Made by a program: the position numbers and the translations under genes. Shown here piece after piece: positions 6,380 to 7,509 of a stretch of DNA of 7,509 nt. The DNA is from CAYNLG01 sp964397995 (GTDB taxonomy: Bacteria > Planctomycetota > Phycisphaerae > FEN-1346): positions 1 to 7,509 of the forward strand of contig CAYNLG010000120.1 in assembly GCA_964397995.1 (NCBI GenBank), given 5' to 3'. How positions within the stretch are numbered: position 1 is the first letter of the stretch; each line of letters starts with the position of its first letter. The notes beneath the pieces were generated by a model. It searched no databases, was not told the DNA's origin, and saw only the letters and a list, made by a program, of their open reading frames with translations.

Positions 6380-7365
6380 GGCGACGCGTGCGGCAACCCG
6401 GCTTCGCGCTGCTCCTGGCGCTGGTGCTCGTGCTGCTGGCGGGCGTTGCGCTCGCGGGCGTGGCGCGCCGCAGCCTGGTCGGCGCCGTCGAGGCGCGGCA
6501 GGCCGTCGAGGACCTCCAGCGCCGCTGGGCCGTCGCGAGCCTGCGGAAGACGTTCCTTCCGCGGACGGAGCGGTTGCTGGAGGCGGCGGAGCGCGGCGAC
6601 GCGCCGGCGGGGGCGGACGCGCACGGGCACCCGCCGCGGCCCGAGCGCCGCGAGCGGTTCCGCCTGGCGGGCCTTCGCGTCGAGCTGGTCGTCACGGACG
6701 AGCAGGCGAAGCTGAACGTGAACCCGCTGGTGCGCCAGGCGGGCCGGGCGGAGGCCCAGAGCCTCGTTCGCCGCCTCGTCCGCGAGGTTTGCCGCGTCGG
6801 CCCGCGCGAGGCGCGGGTCGCGCTGCGGCCGCTGGCCGCCGAAGTGATCCTGTCCGACGCCGAGGAGGCGATGCCGCCCCTCGGCAGCTATGGCCAGGTC
6901 TTCGAGGCGGCCGGGCCGGAGGTGCTTCTCGGCAGTGCCCGCCGGCCGGGGCTGGCGGCCGCGGTCACGTGCTGGGGCAGCGGCACGGTCAACATCCGCC
7001 GCGCGCCGCGCGAGGTCGTCATGCAGGCGTGCGCCCGCGACGTCGGGCGCGCCGTCGTCGGGCGGCTGCTGGCCGAGCGCGAGAGCGGCCCGTACCGGCC
7101 GCTGGAGGCCATGCTGAAGGCCTGCGACGATATCGACGACCGGGACGCGAACCGGCTGGGCGACCGGCTGACGGACGTCTCGACGTGCCATGGGCTATGG
7201 ATCGTGGTCCGCGGGGCGCAGCGGACGTACACGTCGCTGGCGGTGGCCGCGACCGCGCCGCCGCGGCCGGCGTCCAAGGGACGGGAGGAGAGCGAGGACC
7301 CCGGCGAAGCGGCACGCGAGGCTCCGCTGCCCGAGGTTCTGGACTGTGCGACGTTCGAGTGGTGA
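6376..7365 (+). CDS. gspK: Minor pseudopilin GspK (tip of the pseudopilus)
   Basis: Largest minor pseudopilin, which caps the tip with GspI and GspJ. The start ATG overlaps the gspJ stop (ATGA); the open frame extends upstream to 6292 but only inside gspJ. The leader MRRRVRQPG is followed by FALLLALVLVLLAGVALAG. Position 5 of the mature protein is Leu, not Glu, as expected for GspK, which uniquely lacks Glu5. Further GspK marks are VVTDEQAKLNVNPL (105-118, the DExxKLNxN motif) and GSGTVNIRRAPREVV (201-215, like INVNTAPxxVL). Helical SAM-like segments follow, including AVVGRLLAERESGPY (226-240) with the usual R..GP(Y/F). The length of 329 residues is normal. Six Cys (139, 199, 219, 250, 271, 324) lie in the periplasmic part and could form disulfides. 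A charged linker at 295-315 comes before the C-terminus. Confidence 0.93.
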   Translation: MRRRVRQPGFALLLALVLVLLAGVALAGVARRSLVGAVEARQAVEDLQRRWAVASLRKTFLPRTERLLEAAERGDAPAGADAHGHPPRPERRERFRLAGLRVELVVTDEQAKLNVNPLVRQAGRAEAQSLVRRLVREVCRVGPREARVALRPLAAEVILSDAEEAMPPLGSYGQVFEAAGPEVLLGSARRPGLAAAVTCWGSGTVNIRRAPREVVMQACARDVGRAVVGRLLAERESGPYRPLEAMLKACDDIDDRDANRLGDRLTDVSTCHGLWIVVRGAQRTYTSLAVAATAPPRPASKGREESEDPGEAAREAPLPEVLDCATFEW

Positions 7366-7369
7366 CCGG

Positions 7370-7509
7370 ATGACGGTACGGCAAAGCAAACGGGTGCTGA
7401 CGGTGGCGGCGGTGGTGGTGGCCGCCGGCGCCGCGGCGGTGGTGGCGGCGGGGCTGGCGGCACCGGTCCGCGTTGAGGCGGAGGCGTCCGCGCCGCCGGC
7501 CGGGGCGGA
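7370..7509 (+). CDS. Unidentified membrane-anchored or exported protein (3' partial)
   Basis: An open frame begins with ATG four bases after the gspK stop and stays open for 46 codons to the window edge. The translated start is MTVRQSKRVLTVAAVV, a basic n-region (RQSKR) followed by an uninterrupted Val/Ala/Gly hydrophobic stretch at about residues 9-31, then Ala/Pro-rich sequence with Glu. This could be a cleaved signal peptide or an uncleaved single membrane helix with a short cytoplasmic end. Spacing and strand make it the next gene of the operon. It is not a standard GspL, which begins with a large cytoplasmic actin-like domain. GspC, GspM and GspN have short cytoplasmic ends and one membrane helix and would fit, but no family motif is visible. 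No convincing ribosome-binding site is seen; coupling from gspK is possible. Confidence 0.6.
   Translation, partial: MTVRQSKRVLTVAAVVVAAGAAAVVAAGLAAPVRVEAEASAPPAGA
7401..7460 (+). repeat. GGT/GGC-rich simple sequence with 11-bp direct repeat
   Basis: The start of the last frame contains GGTGGCGGCGG twice (7402-7412 and 7441-7451, 39 bases apart), separated by GGT triplets and a GCCGCC...GGCGG segment that can fold into a short stem (7422-7426 with 7435-7439). It encodes the Val/Ala hydrophobic segment. The composition explains it as coding sequence, though it is prone to slippage and structure. Confidence 0.55.

Noticed and set aside
4017..7365. Type IV pilus or competence pilus instead of T2SS
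   Set aside because: The GspG calcium-site-like end, a GspK without Glu5 but with DEQAKLNVN, and the complete D-E-F-G-H-I-J-K order fit T2SS much better.
1..7509. CRISPR array, tRNA, rRNA, insertion sequence or phage gene
   Set aside because: No regular spaced repeats, cloverleaf, transposase motif or inverted-repeat ends are seen; the window is essentially all T2SS coding sequence.

Overview
The window is one stretch of a type II secretion (T2SS) operon. Eight genes on the + strand follow the classical order gspD-E-F-G-H-I-J-K, and a ninth reading frame runs off the right edge. Every gene is recognisable from family motifs. They are a secretin with its C-terminal barrel, an assembly ATPase with Walker A/B, Asp and His boxes and a tetracysteine zinc domain, a duplicated inner-membrane platform protein, and five pseudopilins, four with the conserved Glu at mature position 5 and GspK without it. 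The full set of minor pseudopilins H, I, J and K and the calcium-site-like end of GspG point to a T2SS rather than a type IV pilus.

Layout: 1-1206 gspD (the 5' part lies outside the window); 1220-2813 gspE, cut by a 10-N scaffold gap at 1676-1685 that puts its two halves in different frames; 2813-4027 gspF; 4017-4427 gspG; 4430-4999 gspH; 4935-5414 gspI; 5411-6379 gspJ; 6376-7365 gspK; 7370 to the edge, a partial gene for a membrane-anchored or exported protein. Genes are packed with overlaps of 1, 11, 65, 4 and 4 nt or spacers of 2, 4 and 13 nt, so one polycistronic mRNA with translational coupling is likely. There is no intergenic space for an internal promoter or terminator, and I see no RNA gene, mobile element or CRISPR array.

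Working together (family knowledge): GspE hydrolyses ATP at the cytoplasmic face. GspF couples this to the addition of GspG subunits into a periplasmic pseudopilus, primed and capped by the GspH-I-J-K tip. The pseudopilus pushes folded substrates through the outer-membrane GspD channel. Missing from the window are gspC, gspL, gspM and the prepilin peptidase gspO. The frame after gspK does not begin like a normal GspL.

Organism: a diderm bacterium with very GC-rich DNA (well above 65% by eye, not counted). The 10-N spacer suggests a draft or metagenome scaffold. The Ala/Pro/Arg-rich proteins and divergent pseudopilins would suit Planctomycetota or another high-GC environmental phylum, but this is a weak inference.

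I do not see an undescribed system. The most unusual points are a GspJ about 100 residues too long because of two Ala/Pro-rich insertions, an Ala in place of Gly before the GspH cleavage site, loss of Pro22 in GspG, the gspH/gspI overlap that encodes the whole GspI leader, and the unidentified gene where gspL would be expected.
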